Source: Zygnema cylindricum
Taxonomy: Eukaryota; Streptophyta; Zygnematophyceae; Zygnematales; Zygnemataceae
NCBI GenBank assembly: GCA_037447655.1
Contig: JBBHKE010002867.1
Span: forward strand, 1 to 17,524
Direction: 5' to 3'
Length of the DNA stretch: 17,524 bases
Every line of letters starts with the position of its first letter. The first letter of the stretch is position 1. The notes beneath the pieces are model-generated. The model saw nothing but the letters and a program-made list of their open reading frames with translations, ran no database searches and had not been told where the DNA came from. Below, piece by piece: positions 1 to 8,333 of this stretch. Position numbers and translations under genes: made by a program.

Positions 1-72
1 CCTAAATAATTCACAAAAAAATTGTCAACGTGATGGGAATGTTGCCATAAAATGCGATGTTAAGGTACATCA

Positions 73-318
73 TTGACTCCCTTAGATACATTGTTCTTTG
101 TACGGCCACAATTAAAGTCTTTGACACGACAATATGAACTAGCAGTTTGCGACGAAACTATATTTAGATGTTTACGCATGGAACGACATGTGTTTTACGA
201 ACACATCCAATTTCTACGTACACATATCTCTACACCAAGGATGCCCATGTCTTTTGAAATCTTACGACTTCTATACACTAGTACAATTTTCCCCATGGGA
301 TCTAGTCTCATCATATAG
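73..318 (+). pseudogene. Possible PIF/Harbinger-like transposase fragment (weak)
   Basis: An 81-residue open stretch with no ATG at its beginning. The segment LRMERHVFYEHIQFLR (about 172-219) resembles the N-terminal helical region of plant PIF/Harbinger transposases, where an 'FRM...VF..LC.iLR' pattern precedes an 'EE..A.FLY' stretch. Here a degraded 'FEILRLLYTS' follows at about the right distance. The frame stops at 316-318, and I see no DDE nuclease motif downstream on either strand. If the resemblance is real, this is a short decayed fragment. It could equally be chance, since an open frame this long is not rare. The likeness is by eye only. Confidence 0.25.
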
Positions 319-955
319 GCCATTATAGAAGTCGTACATAACTGCGTTTATGCCGACTCATATTGCATGGTATTGTGGATCACTAACCGGTATCACCCAC
401 TGCATTGTTCATTGCTACTATAATATAACATCTATATCCGGAAGACCATTTTGGGATTGTAAATCTTTTAATGCCTAACTCGTAATGTTTCGCGAACGAC
501 ATCATTGCCTTTTTCCTCTATGCACATCAAAGATGAAGTGACTGCGTACCCTTTAAGATGGGATTCCATGAATGGCTCGGCGAACATAAGACAGATTATA
601 ATTTCGTGGAACTATAGATGTTAGAAAAATAAGGGTTTCTTAGTTCATGGATTTTTTTGTAAGGACCCATTATCTCGTTCAACTCCAAGTGACTAAGTCT
701 CATATGATTAGATGCATACTATGCGGCAAGTTCATAAGACCATATATTTCCATTGGTGTGTTTCTACTTGTGTGTTCGTGGGAAGTGAAAATGCACTACT
801 TGCTTAGACTAAGTTATTCCCACTGTTGTACTTCATAATCTTTCAAAATTATCATTAATTATGCGATCTCGATGGTTTGCTAAGTGAAGTGGGGTGAAAT
901 TGTGTGCGTGTATTAAATAACCTTGGAAGCTCTTTGGGTTGTGAAGCTGTGCGTA
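319..955. other. No recognisable gene
   Basis: About 640 bases with only short open frames on both strands. The peptides in 360-600 (minus) and 640-840 (plus) match nothing I know. There are no tandem repeats, tRNA-like boxes or clear inverted repeats. It may be further decayed flank of the transposase-like fragment to its left. Confidence 0.4.
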
Positions 956-1068
956 ACTATTTCTCTTAGGGAAAACTTTGTGTGTTCTAAGCATATTTCT
1001 TGTATGGCTACTATTTCTCTTTGAGAAAACCTTGTGTGTTCTAAGCATATTTCTTGTATGGCTACTAT
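956..1068. repeat. 54-bp tandem duplication (2.1 copies)
   Basis: Unit 1 is 956-1009 and unit 2 is 1010-1063, followed by the first five bases (ACTAT) of a third copy. The units differ at only about three positions, clustered around TTCTCTTAGG versus TTCTCTTTGA, so the duplication is fairly recent or has been homogenised. The 54-bp period is a multiple of three, which is why short open frames run through it on both strands. None of these resembles a known protein. Confidence 0.9.
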
Positions 1069-1236
1069 ATCATGTGCTATTGTTTCTTTTTGGATCAATT
1101 AGGTGGGCATTGAAGAGAAGCCTCTTGCACAGAAATGGGCATATTGTGCTTAAGGGGTTCTTCCACATTTTTCAAACTAGCTATAAAAAGGTATATTACA
1201 CCATAGATTGAAAAATTGCCCAAAGTACGCAAATTT

Positions 1237-1406
1237 ATTTAATTTATGATTCGTGCTAATCCAACAACAATCCTTTATGTCGTTGTGTTTACTATGTGCT
1301 TTGAGAATAACGACGCACTAAATTTAATTTATTATTCGTGCTAATCTAATAACAATCCTTTTTGTCGTTGTGTTTACTATGTGCTTTCAGAATAACGACG
1401 CGCTGT
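1237..1406. repeat. 85-bp tandem duplication (2 copies)
   Basis: Unit 1 (1237-1321) and unit 2 (1322-1406) align without gaps at an 85-bp offset and differ at only a few positions. Each unit contains GTCGTTGTGTTTACTATGTG followed by AATAACGAC. The outer GTCGTT and AACGAC are inverted, so each unit could fold as a weak stem-loop. The period is not a multiple of three and no protein is encoded. It is unrelated in sequence to the 54-bp duplication just upstream. Confidence 0.88.
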
Positions 1407-1758
1407 GGGGTTTGGTATGATTTCCGGCAAATCCTAATGTGGTGGTTTTACATAAACGTGGTTAAGCAACTAGAGGATGGTTAAGTGCAAACGAGAAACC
1501 ATTTTTCCTTGTAAGGATTGTCGCCATGGGTGTCTTTCGCGTTTACAAAACGTGTTGACATCTAGTTTAGTAGCAAATGGTTGGTATACCTAGAATCGCC
1601 CACAAGATTTGGGCGCACGCTAGAGCTGTGCACATACAAGTACGCTTCGAGTACGCGCATTTGGGAAGTGTCCCCCAAAAAAAGCGCAAATTGCGCACAT
1701 TGTATTGAATTACCAGCGATACGGTACGCCTTGCCGATCTTCGTGTCAAAAAGTACAA
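1407..1758. other. Unassigned spacer
   Basis: About 350 bases with no recognisable gene. Short overlapping open frames on both strands (1562-1830 minus, 1581-1784 plus) run into the terminal repeat of the next element and are judged to be chance. Confidence 0.5.
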
Positions 1759-1760
1759 TA

Positions 1761-2305
1761 CAGTACACCGCGAATCGTTATTAGTGTTAATAACTCTAAT
1801 TTGAGTTTTTAAAATTTGATTTTTTTTCAAATGGGATACATGATTTTAATTTTTCCTTGACGTGAATTAAGGTACCGTTACAAAATAGAGTAAAGCCCGA
1901 AAGTACAATAAAATCTAAATAGAGTGGTGTACGGTCGATATCAGACCGTACATAAAGTACCTTTTCAAGTGAAAATTTACAAAAATTGAATATAATCAGA
2001 CGCGCACGCATAGGAACGTGCGCTAAAAAAAACGGGATTAGTCTTACATGTAAATTAGTATGGCATGTACGAATATGTTAAATTCGCGACAGCGTAGGAT
2101 TTCTAATATTTTGTACGAATACATATGTTAATGCATATAATCGTACGGCGAATGTTCCATTTTTGATGTTCCCAAATTAGCTTTAACGCCGAAATTAGAA
2201 TACACATTTTTTTGAAAAAAATCAAATTCTTAATTTGCATCAGTACGGTAAATTTTCTTCAACACTATTTAAAATTTAACACTATTAACGATTCGCGGTG
2301 TACTG
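1761..2305. mobile_element. MITE A: TIR element with TA target duplication
   Basis: A 545-bp element bounded by 30-bp terminal inverted repeats that match at 29 of 30 positions; each end begins CAGTACACCGCGAATCGTTA. It is flanked by TA on both sides (1759-1760 and 2306-2307). The TA duplication and the CAGT-type terminus fit Tc1/mariner-class non-autonomous elements. The interior is AT-rich with no credible open frame and holds a perfect 8-bp palindromic arm pair, GTACGGTC (1929-1936) and GACCGTAC (1944-1951). The right end abuts element B directly. The superfamily is inferred from the two-base duplication, which is weak evidence; the element itself is clear. Confidence 0.75.
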
Positions 2306-2327
2306 TACAGTACACCGTGAATCGTTA
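2286..2327. repeat. 42-bp near-perfect palindrome at the A/B junction
   Basis: The right end of element A and the left end of element B meet at a shared TA, so CGGTGTACTG-TA-CAGTACACCG reads as a palindrome extending 21 bases on each side of the centre with one mismatch (CGCGG against CGTGA). It could extrude as a cruciform. It arises because two elements of the same family lie immediately adjacent. Confidence 0.9.
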
Positions 2328-2863
2328 TTAGACTTATTTACTCTATATCGGCGCCCCAAAATTTTGACATTGATACCCGAAATACAGTTACTGATTCTAT
2401 TTTATCCGTGACGTTAATTACAGTTCTTGTATATTAGCGTCAATTGAATTTCCGTACTTATTTCATGAATAGTGTGGTGTACAGAATGTGTTTGCTGGTA
2501 GAAAACTATACTTGATTACCGAAAATTGTACGGAAATTGTAGTTAACTTATGTCGGTTGCATACAAAACTACGCCTCGAATAAACGTGGAGTCGAGTTTG
2601 CGACAAACGCGTTTGCAAACCCAAATTAGAATTATGGATTAATTACACTGAAAAGAGTGACGTGGTACGGTTTGTCAGATTTTGTACTTTTACCTATTTT
2701 AACGTGTATGTCATGACGGCGGATTCTGTATACCTAAATCAGCGTTATAGAGAAATTACAATTAAACATTTTTTTCATAATGGTATTGATACACAAATTA
2801 GAATCAATGACACTAATTTACTATTGATACTAATAATTTCTTTAGTCTAATAACGATTCACGG
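2308..2863. mobile_element. MITE B: second, diverged copy of the MITE A family
   Basis: The left end starts CAGTACACCGTGAATCGTTA. The right end (2844-2863) is a perfect inverted match to left positions 2315-2334, but the outermost seven or so bases (expected TGTACTG) are missing or replaced. Interior segments align weakly with element A in the same order: a TGACGT-TAATTA block, a GTGGTGTAC block, then an AATTAGAAT-rich right part. Both are therefore probably diverged copies of one family. A GTTTGC...GCAAAC palindrome centred on ACGCGT lies at 2597-2621. The open frame 2662-2850 ends in the terminal repeat and is judged spurious. Confidence 0.65.
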
Positions 2864-3433
2864 TTTAGTCTTAGGTATCGAGGACCATTTGTCGATATTG
2901 GATATCTATCGAATTTCAGGTACCCAATAATCGATATATCACTTTGATATATCGAAAAGGTAAATATCGCAATAGATGGCCAATATATCGTATCGCCAAT
3001 AAATCGAGGCTTTTAAAAAAAAAAAAAAAAAATCACAGGTCTCCAAAGTCATGTGCCTTTTGACAAGGTGACCATAATATCTTTGCCGAAAAGAAATACG
3101 GTTTTTCGTGAAAGTCAGCAGAGTGAAGGAGATCGTTGAGGTACATTGACGCGGTACACTTGTGAAGTACACGTACGTAATACGCAAGTACGGATTTCCA
3201 TACGAAAATGGTTGTTTCTAAATCTTTGACGATTTTAGAGATTTGATCGTCAACTTACGTGTAACTACTCATATCAGAACACGTATGCATAAAATTATTT
3301 ACAGACTATACGCGATGTAATGGAGGCCTCTCTAACACATAAATTTTGTTGACCGTATTATAACCAAGACCTCTTGATGTAACCATAAATTAGTATTTTT
3401 TTTCGGTTATTTTTTTCCGTCGTCTACCTTTTA

Positions 3434-3500
3434 GGATGAACTTCCATCAGGCGAAAAAGTGGGGTTGTTTACTGGAAAAATTACATTTTCGTACATATCC
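3434..3500 (-). repeat. Inverted copy of the segment at 5994-6060
   Basis: The reverse complement of this 67-bp stretch matches 5994-6060 at roughly 80 % identity with compensating one-base indels. The best-conserved core is AGTGGGGTTGTTTACT. The two copies lie about 2.5 kb apart in opposite orientation. Flanking sequence does not align convincingly. Confidence 0.7.
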
Positions 3501-3724
3501 AGCTCATAACCGTACAGGGCCGTACTGTTTTTTTTTTTTATAAAACATGAATACAACAGATTCATCAAGATTCTCGAAACTTTTGGGTGACAACGTCTAC
3601 CGTCCGATTATGAATTTTTGAAGCAAAATGTCACTCTGTCCAGTAAATCGCTAGTGTCCGTAGGGAGGTCACTAGCCAATCACTAAACGTGTAAAAAGTT
3701 TACGCGTGGAAAGGTCACATACGG

Positions 3725-3785
3725 GCCGCACGCCATCAGAGATTTGCCACACGCCTTTGGAAATATGCCACGCGCCTTCGGACAG
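3725..3785. repeat. Short tandem repeat, about 21 bp, three units
   Basis: Three adjacent units begin GCCGCACGCC (3725), GCCACACGCC (3746) and GCCACGCGCC (3767), and a partial fourth follows at 3786. On the minus strand they read as seven-residue repeats around 'KA(R/C)G'. No protein family is recognised. Confidence 0.6.
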
Positions 3786-4223
3786 GCCGCAAATAGATCC
3801 GACGAAAACCACCACAAAAAGTTTGTTGAAGAATGTGTCGTGACTCCTCCACCACCATCCATCGTCAACAGGAATTTGTTGCGCGTGCTTTCTTCAAATT
3901 TCTGATTTGGTTACGACAAAACAGGAACGTAGAAATTGTACACCGCTGGTACAACGACAAAACACGAACGTACAAAATGTACATTCGCGTAATTTTATTT
4001 TGCGGCTGGTTGTACAAATACGATTTTAGACATTTTACTTTTGGAATCTTTGGCGATGCTTGTTGTCCGAACAAGAATCTACGTGTATCCAATCAAAAGA
4101 AAGAACGTACGCGATAGATTCCTTGTTGACGCGACCTGATGAAGAAGTGAACGAAATATTAATGCTAGTAAACCTATCCGTAACATTACTGTCGGCGCTT
4201 TATAGAGAAGTGGCGTGGCCTAA

Positions 4224-4918
4224 GGGCGTGTCCCCATGTGTTCAAGTAAGGGTTTTTTTCCGTCGTTTACACAGAAAATGGGACTTCCTACTTGAAAATA
4301 TTACGCCTTACGAAAAATGGGCAAAAACACAAATACATTTTGCGTCATCTTGGAACTTGAAAGGTACGGCGATTTGGCAGTATTATCATCGCGACCCACT
4401 TCCAGCTCATCTTCACACTTGCAATGAAATCAAATCGCGACCTGCTTTTAATCAAAATACTACCCTATTGACGAATAGAAATCTTGGGTTGCATGCGTCA
4501 AAAGTTTTCATTTGTTTTTTTGCAGTTGGGAGAATACACGAAAAAAAATTTGTTTGTCCGTTTGCTTATGTTGTCCACTTGTGGGCATCTACAATTGTCA
4601 TTTTGTAGACGTAGGCGATTGCTTAAGTCGTTCACGTGTGAGCGTCAACAAATGACAGTTGGCGTCGAAATTGTCCTAGTATGTCAAGAGCTCTTTGCGG
4701 CGTACAAATGTCAGCAGTTTGTTCTGAGACCGTTGGCGTCTATAAATGTCAGCAGTTTGGGTTTCGCAAGTATTGGCGACGTGTACAGCTACCACATATT
4801 CAAAATAACGAACGCGCAAGTAACGATTCACATAGGCACACTTTGAAAAGTACACCGTAAAATCAGCGCTAAATTCCAAAATAACGTTTCAAAATATCTG
4901 TTACATGGGGACACGCCC
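4224..4918. mobile_element. PIF/Harbinger (Tourist-like) MITE, 695 bp
   Basis: Perfect 16-bp terminal inverted repeats, GGGCGTGTCCCCATGT at 4224-4239 and its exact complement at 4903-4918, are flanked by TAA on both sides (4221-4223 and 4919-4921). A three-base TAA/TTA duplication and TIRs starting with GGG are the hallmarks of PIF/Harbinger elements and their Tourist-like MITEs. The interior encodes no transposase. A 182-residue open frame (4060-4608) runs across the left boundary and so cannot be an old gene of either sequence. The intact TIRs and duplication suggest a younger insertion than its surroundings. Confidence 0.75.
4693..4780. repeat. Degenerate repeats, about 38 bp, inside the Harbinger MITE
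   Basis: The word AAATGTCAGCAGTTTG occurs at 4706-4721 and 4744-4759, 38 bp apart. GGCGTC or GGCGAC words precede each unit and recur near 4774. Related words (AAATGACAG, TTGGCGTCG) occur at 4650-4667. These could be internal transposase-binding repeats or a small minisatellite. Confidence 0.65.
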
Positions 4919-5159
4919 TAAGTCACAAAACGAAAATCACGTCGTACGTGGCGTATAAGACAATTTATCTTTTTCGCTAAAATAACATATTATATAAAAA
5001 TATAAAATGTTTAATTTAAAAAATACTATATATTGCGATATATATCGCGATAATTTATGTACATCCCGGTACGATATAACGAGGATTTTGCTTGATCGAT
5101 ATTCGATAAATCAAATATCGAAATTATCGCAATATGAATTTACCCGATACCCAACACTA

Positions 5160-5588
5160 ATGTAGAGTACTCGCATTGTGCATGGTTTGGGCTGCCTGGC
5201 ACTTGAAAAGTACACCAGTCGCTAACAAAATGTTCTTCGCGCGTCGCGTAGTTTAGTGATTCCTTGTAGTCAGACTCGTACTTTGTCTGCGGGGGAACCG
5301 GTGCAAATTCAATGTCGCCTGTCGGCAACAACAGTCAGGCATGTTCTCCATTAGGTGGTCCCATTCTCCATTAGGCGGTCCAAGTAAACATGCAGAGACG
5401 TCTATTTCCAGTGTTTACTGGCTAGCTTTCCATTATGTCGTGCCAGTGAACATCATTTCTCAATTATGACTAACGCCACGTAGGTTAGATTATAGATTCT
5501 TAAAATCTAAAAAAATTTCTTCAAACTGAAAATATGTATATAATATTTTTACGAACGGAGGTTGTTAATGATTCGTACGAAAATTTAG
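5160..5588. other. Unassigned spacer
   Basis: No gene is seen. It contains the 20-bp tandem duplication at 5344-5383 and the word CACTTGAAAAGTACACC (5200-5216), which closely resembles CACTTTGAAAAGTACACC at 4840-4857 inside the Harbinger-type MITE. A minus-strand open frame at 5140-5331 matches nothing known. Confidence 0.5.
5344..5383. repeat. 20-bp tandem duplication
   Basis: TTCTCCATTAGGTGGTCCCA (5344-5363) is followed directly by TTCTCCATTAGGCGGTCCAA (5364-5383), with two differences. The pair is bracketed by inverted GCATGTT and AACATGC. A related word, TTTCCATTATG, occurs about 50 bp downstream. Confidence 0.85.
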
Positions 5589-5819
5589 CGACCAAATTTT
5601 AATTTTGAAATTGAAAATCAAAATTTTGTAACGAAATGGCAAAAAGGCGCTTTTAACTTTGAAGGTCAGCGGATGTTTGAAGAAGAGTGCGAGGATATTT
5701 CGATCGACCTGCTAACACCGTGGCGGAAAGCACATGGCGTGTACGACGTGTTTGTTTCTCATCTCTCGTTCATGGTGGATATTTTTTTTACTTTCACGTG
5801 TACCAATGGTACGCGACCA

Positions 5820-5860
5820 GTGTGAAGAAACTCTCCTCGCCGAGGGTAGTCTCTTCACAC
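5820..5860. repeat. Hairpin (imperfect inverted repeat)
   Basis: GTGTGAAGA at 5820-5828 pairs perfectly with TCTTCACAC at 5852-5860. The stem extends inward with mismatches through ACTC and AGT to a loop around TCGCCGA. It sits where the coding-like frame shifts. A second small palindrome, GTACCAATGGTAC, lies just upstream (about 5800-5812). Confidence 0.7.
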
Positions 5861-5993
5861 TAGACGATGTGCGCGATTTCTTCGCAAATCTAAAAAAGTG
5901 AGACATTCAACGGTCGATACTTACGCCTATAATATTGGAGCCATCTAGTGAACATGTTTCGTCATGTTTCGTTTAACAAAAAAAAAATTGGTA

Positions 5994-6060
5994 GGAATAT
6001 GTACGAAATTGTAAAGCCTCTAGTAAACAACCCCACTTTTCCTCTAATGGAAGTTCACCC
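5994..6060 (+). repeat. Inverted partner of 3434-3500
   Basis: This is the second copy of the 67-bp inverted pair, lying inside the decayed coding-like region. If that region is a gene remnant, the copy at 3434-3500 is a fragment of the same family in reverse orientation. Confidence 0.7.
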
Positions 6061-6450
6061 TCAGTCCACTGGTGGCCTATCGACTCGACTGCCGACTATT
6101 TCACGTTTCCGACAGAAGTTGGCCGCTCGGCAGTCAAAACGATTTCGTCCAGAGCTGTTGCCAAAGACCATAGTCGTTAGTTGTCTGTTCGATAGGGCCG
6201 CAGTTGAATTCGGGCTTCAACAAAGACAAAAAGACATGTCAACAAAGTAGACGACGAGTATGTTGATTTGCGTACCATGGGGATACCACGACCAATGTAA
6301 AGATACTTTCGTTTCTCTTATGGGAAGGTACATCGCGCCAAATGGGCAAGAGTACGCCCTCAAAGGTGTGCCTCTATTAGACGTGATAATGAAATAATTT
6401 GTGATTACGTTAGGAAATCAAAGGGCCGATGGCAAAAAACTTTAGACTTT

Positions 6451-7285
6451 TTTTTTTATATCCTAGTTATTTTCCACCTATAAATTAGGGAAATATTTGT
6501 TTTCTTGCCAAATTGATATCAAAGCTTGGATTAGTCAATTGGCGTTGTACTAACTCATAGTACTTTAGTTTATTGCAAAACATGTAAAGATCATCAGAGT
6601 AAAAAAGGTGTAAAACCAAAAAAAACATTTAAATACTGCATGAGTCAAAAAGCAAAAAGGCTAAGTTAAATAGAAAAGAAGCAAAGCAATGCAACTAAAA
6701 AAGGTAACCACCAAACCCAAATTGAACTATCAAAGTTGACCTGCCACAAAGTGAAAAAACCTACACGATAAGATAGCCCACAACGCTAAGAAAAAAAAAC
6801 TAATGTCCACAACCTCAGTGTCGTGGATGGTTTCTACATCCCGAAGATCTAAAAGACCCCGCTTGTCATTCACCATCGTGCTTTGTCAAAAAATGGTTGT
6901 GGCTTGCGCTCTTTGAAGGGAAATTGGTAAAGGTTGATGGTAAAAAATAGCGAGAAGGCTTCAAGAATGACGCCTCCAACTTAGGGATTTTTTTTCTAGT
7001 ACAATTACGAAGAAAGCAGTCAAAACAATTGTCCTAAGTGCCAAAATAATTTGCCACAAACACAACAAAAGTGATCTTTCAGGTCATGGTGAATGTGTCG
7101 TCTCTTTCTCTAGAAGCGGCTACATCTCAAGCCGCCATGGCCATATACAACACCGTGCGAGAGCAAACTTGCGCAGTAGTTGATCATTGAAGACCACATC
7201 ACCCCACTAGAGGAGGAAGCCCAAGTCATCTTGAAGACTTCAAAAACCATTAGACTTGGGAAAGCAAGGAGTATACAAGATTCTT
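6451..7285. other. AT-rich spacer upstream of the copia 5' LTR
   Basis: About 830 bases rich in A runs on the plus strand (6590-6800) and without a convincing gene. On the minus strand a short peptide near 7040-7080 (CCVCGKLFWH) faintly recalls a LINE-type zinc knuckle, but the spacing is wrong and nothing around it supports a LINE. A 79-residue minus open frame (7110-7349) crosses the LTR boundary and is judged spurious. Confidence 0.45.
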
Positions 7286-7499
7286 TGTAGAAATTAATGG
7301 TTCTTTTAGTATTTTCTAGTTGTATATTGAAATGCGGAAAAGAAGCCAAGTGAGTATGCCTCTAACTCCTCTCTTCAGCTCCCACACTTGTCGCATTCAC
7401 TAAACGTTGAAAAGGGAGCTAGAGTCATGGCTGCCTTTGCTGTCCAAAGAGAGACAGGCAGTTATTTTAGTAGGTTTACTAAAAGGATACTTGACCCAC

Positions 7500-7578
7500 C
7501 CAGGATTTGATCCTCGTACCTGGCGTCCGTCAAGTTAGCAGGTAGCGGTAAGCTTTATCATACAAGTATGAGACCATT
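7500..7578 (-). repeat. tRNA-like (SINE-like) segment inside the 5' LTR
   Basis: On the minus strand a B-box-like GGATCAAATCC (7503-7513) lies about 47 bases after an A-box-like TGATAAAGC (7552-7560), close to the spacing in tRNA genes. A T-arm-like stem (CGAGG/CCTGG) surrounds the B box. This suggests a tRNA-derived SINE head embedded in the LTR. The same segment is in the 3' LTR, so it was there before this copy inserted. It is too degenerate to be a tRNA gene. Confidence 0.35.
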
Positions 7579-7585
7579 GGTAAAG

Positions 7586-7592
7586 TATATAA
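7586..7592 (+). promoter_or_regulatory. Candidate TATA box in the 5' LTR
   Basis: TATATAA lies about 300 bp into the LTR, a plausible U3/R promoter position. The matching place in the 3' LTR (about 12975-12985, AGAATAATGTTTGAC) has lost it. The core-promoter role is inferred from position only. Confidence 0.3.
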
Positions 7593-8203
7593 GGTTTGAC
7601 ATTAAATAGTTAGACAAAAAATATATCATTAAAGAGAAACTATATATGTCATGCATAGATAAAATTTTGTAAAATACGCATTACAGTACGGTTCCGAAAC
7701 AGATACCGCACATTTTGTTTCGACAGCGAAACAAATATCGCGCTAGTATTTATGATGGCTACGATTGAAACCCGATTTTGATCTGACAGCCGCGAAGGGT
7801 GCCGAGATCGCGGAATAATATTTTGGCAGTTTGCGGTCACCGCCACATCAGTTGACACGTAGCACAACCACATTGGATTATAGCATCTCTGGGGATTATA
7901 GGAACGAATCCAAATATGACATGTGTCGACTTGTTGGCCATGTTGTACAATGGCCATACAGAAAGTACACCGCACCTCTACCTTTCTGTACGACACAGTA
8001 TTATAATTGGTGACATACAGCAGTAGATAGAGTTTTAGAGTGAGATAGGACTTAGAAAAAATTGGTAGATAAGACCCTCTCTCCGAGAGAGCTTCTGTAC
8101 AAAATGTCAACTTTGACCCCCCATAACTGACTGCTCAGGGGAGCAAATTCAGATATTACTTTTGCTATCGACTCAAGGGAGTCTTGCCTTTCCTAGGGGT
8201 GGA

Positions 8204-8215
8204 GGTATTCAGAGC
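8204..8215 (+). other. Candidate primer-binding site (initiator tRNA-Met type), degenerate
   Basis: GGTATTCAGAGC matches the usual plant copia primer site TGGTATCAGAGC except for one inserted T and the first base. It lies between the LTR and the gag start, as expected. Its distance from the tentative LTR end (about 100 bp) is too great, so either the LTR end is further right or the match is fortuitous. Confidence 0.4.
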
Positions 8216-8288
8216 TTTTGACTGCTAGGGTGGCAATTATTTTTGCTGAAACACAAAGGGGTCAGGATTATCCTAGAGGCTTCGTGTG

Positions 8289-8328
8289 AGTTGCTTACTC
8301 TGAGGGCCAATGGAGGTCTCAGAGTTGC
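8289..8328. repeat. 40-bp block repeated downstream of the 3' LTR (copy 1)
   Basis: This block lies directly before the gag start codon and recurs at 13777-13816 with only two mismatches (T/C and A/T). It includes GGAGGTCTCAGAGTTGC. Sequence on either side of the two copies does not align. Identity is clearly higher than between the LTRs. Confidence 0.9.
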
Positions 8329-8333
8329 CGGTT

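Larger units (their letters stand above)
2866..5159. mobile_element. Putative hAT-like non-autonomous element with TATCG-rich ends
   Basis: The left end TAGTCTTAGGTATCG (2866-2880) and the inverted right end (5145-5159, reading TAGTGTTGGGTATCG on the minus strand) match at 13 of 15 positions. Both subterminal regions, about 130 bp each (2876-3005 and 5030-5150), are crowded with ATCG/CGAT and TATCGATA-like words. hAT elements typically have short imperfect TIRs and many short subterminal transposase-binding repeats. I do not find the expected 8-bp target duplication, so either the ends have decayed or these are two separate remnants. The interior has no transposase and carries an 18-A run (3015-3032), a 12-T run (3528-3539) and a nested Harbinger-type MITE. 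Confidence 0.4.
5589..6450 (+). pseudogene. Decayed coding-like region, family not recognised
   Basis: A stop-free frame runs from 5589 to 5825, with an internal ATG at 5673 that begins MFEEECEDISIDLLTPWRKA. At its TGA the protein-like character moves to the +1 frame: 5815-5901 reads DQCEETLLAEGSLFTLDDVR and on. The same frame then continues with several stops through FTFPTEVGRSAVKTISSR (about 6100) and DDEYVDLRTMG (about 6250) to about 6450. The charged, mixed composition looks more like a decayed protein than chance AT-rich DNA, but I recognise no domain. The other open frame here (5948-6250) overlaps it. It may be cargo or part of an unidentified transposon. The coding status is inference. 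Confidence 0.28.
7286..8101 (+). repeat. 5' LTR of the copia element
   Basis: It begins TGTAGAAATTA and aligns with 12679 onward for about 710 bp. Well-conserved stretches include CTCCTCTCTTCAGCTCCCAC, TTTGTTTCGACAGCGAAACA and TGTCGACTTGTTGGCCATGT. Similarity ends near 7992. The next 110 bp have no counterpart in the 3' copy. I place a tentative end at TGTACA (8096-8101), which pairs with the starting TGTA, but the end could lie as far right as about 8200, next to the primer-like site. Confidence 0.75.

Noticed and set aside
3833-4117. Open frame of 94 residues with basic composition.
   Set aside because: It lies inside the putative hAT-like element beside the repeat at 3725-3785, is overlapped by a minus frame of similar length and resembles no known family.
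4060-4608. A 182-residue open frame, one of the longest in the window.
   Set aside because: It has no ATG at its start, crosses the left boundary and TIR of the Harbinger-type MITE (4221-4239), and has no protein likeness; it is a chance product of the insertion.
7020-7090. A minus-strand CCVCGKLFWH peptide resembling a LINE zinc knuckle.
   Set aside because: The Cys-His spacing is wrong, the last Cys is missing, and no endonuclease or reverse transcriptase of LINE type is nearby.
7831-8013. Similar open frames in both LTRs (MRSPPHQLTR..., also at 13225).
   Set aside because: They are alike because the LTRs are duplicates. The reading frame is short and diverges after the homology ends; there is no sign of selection for protein.
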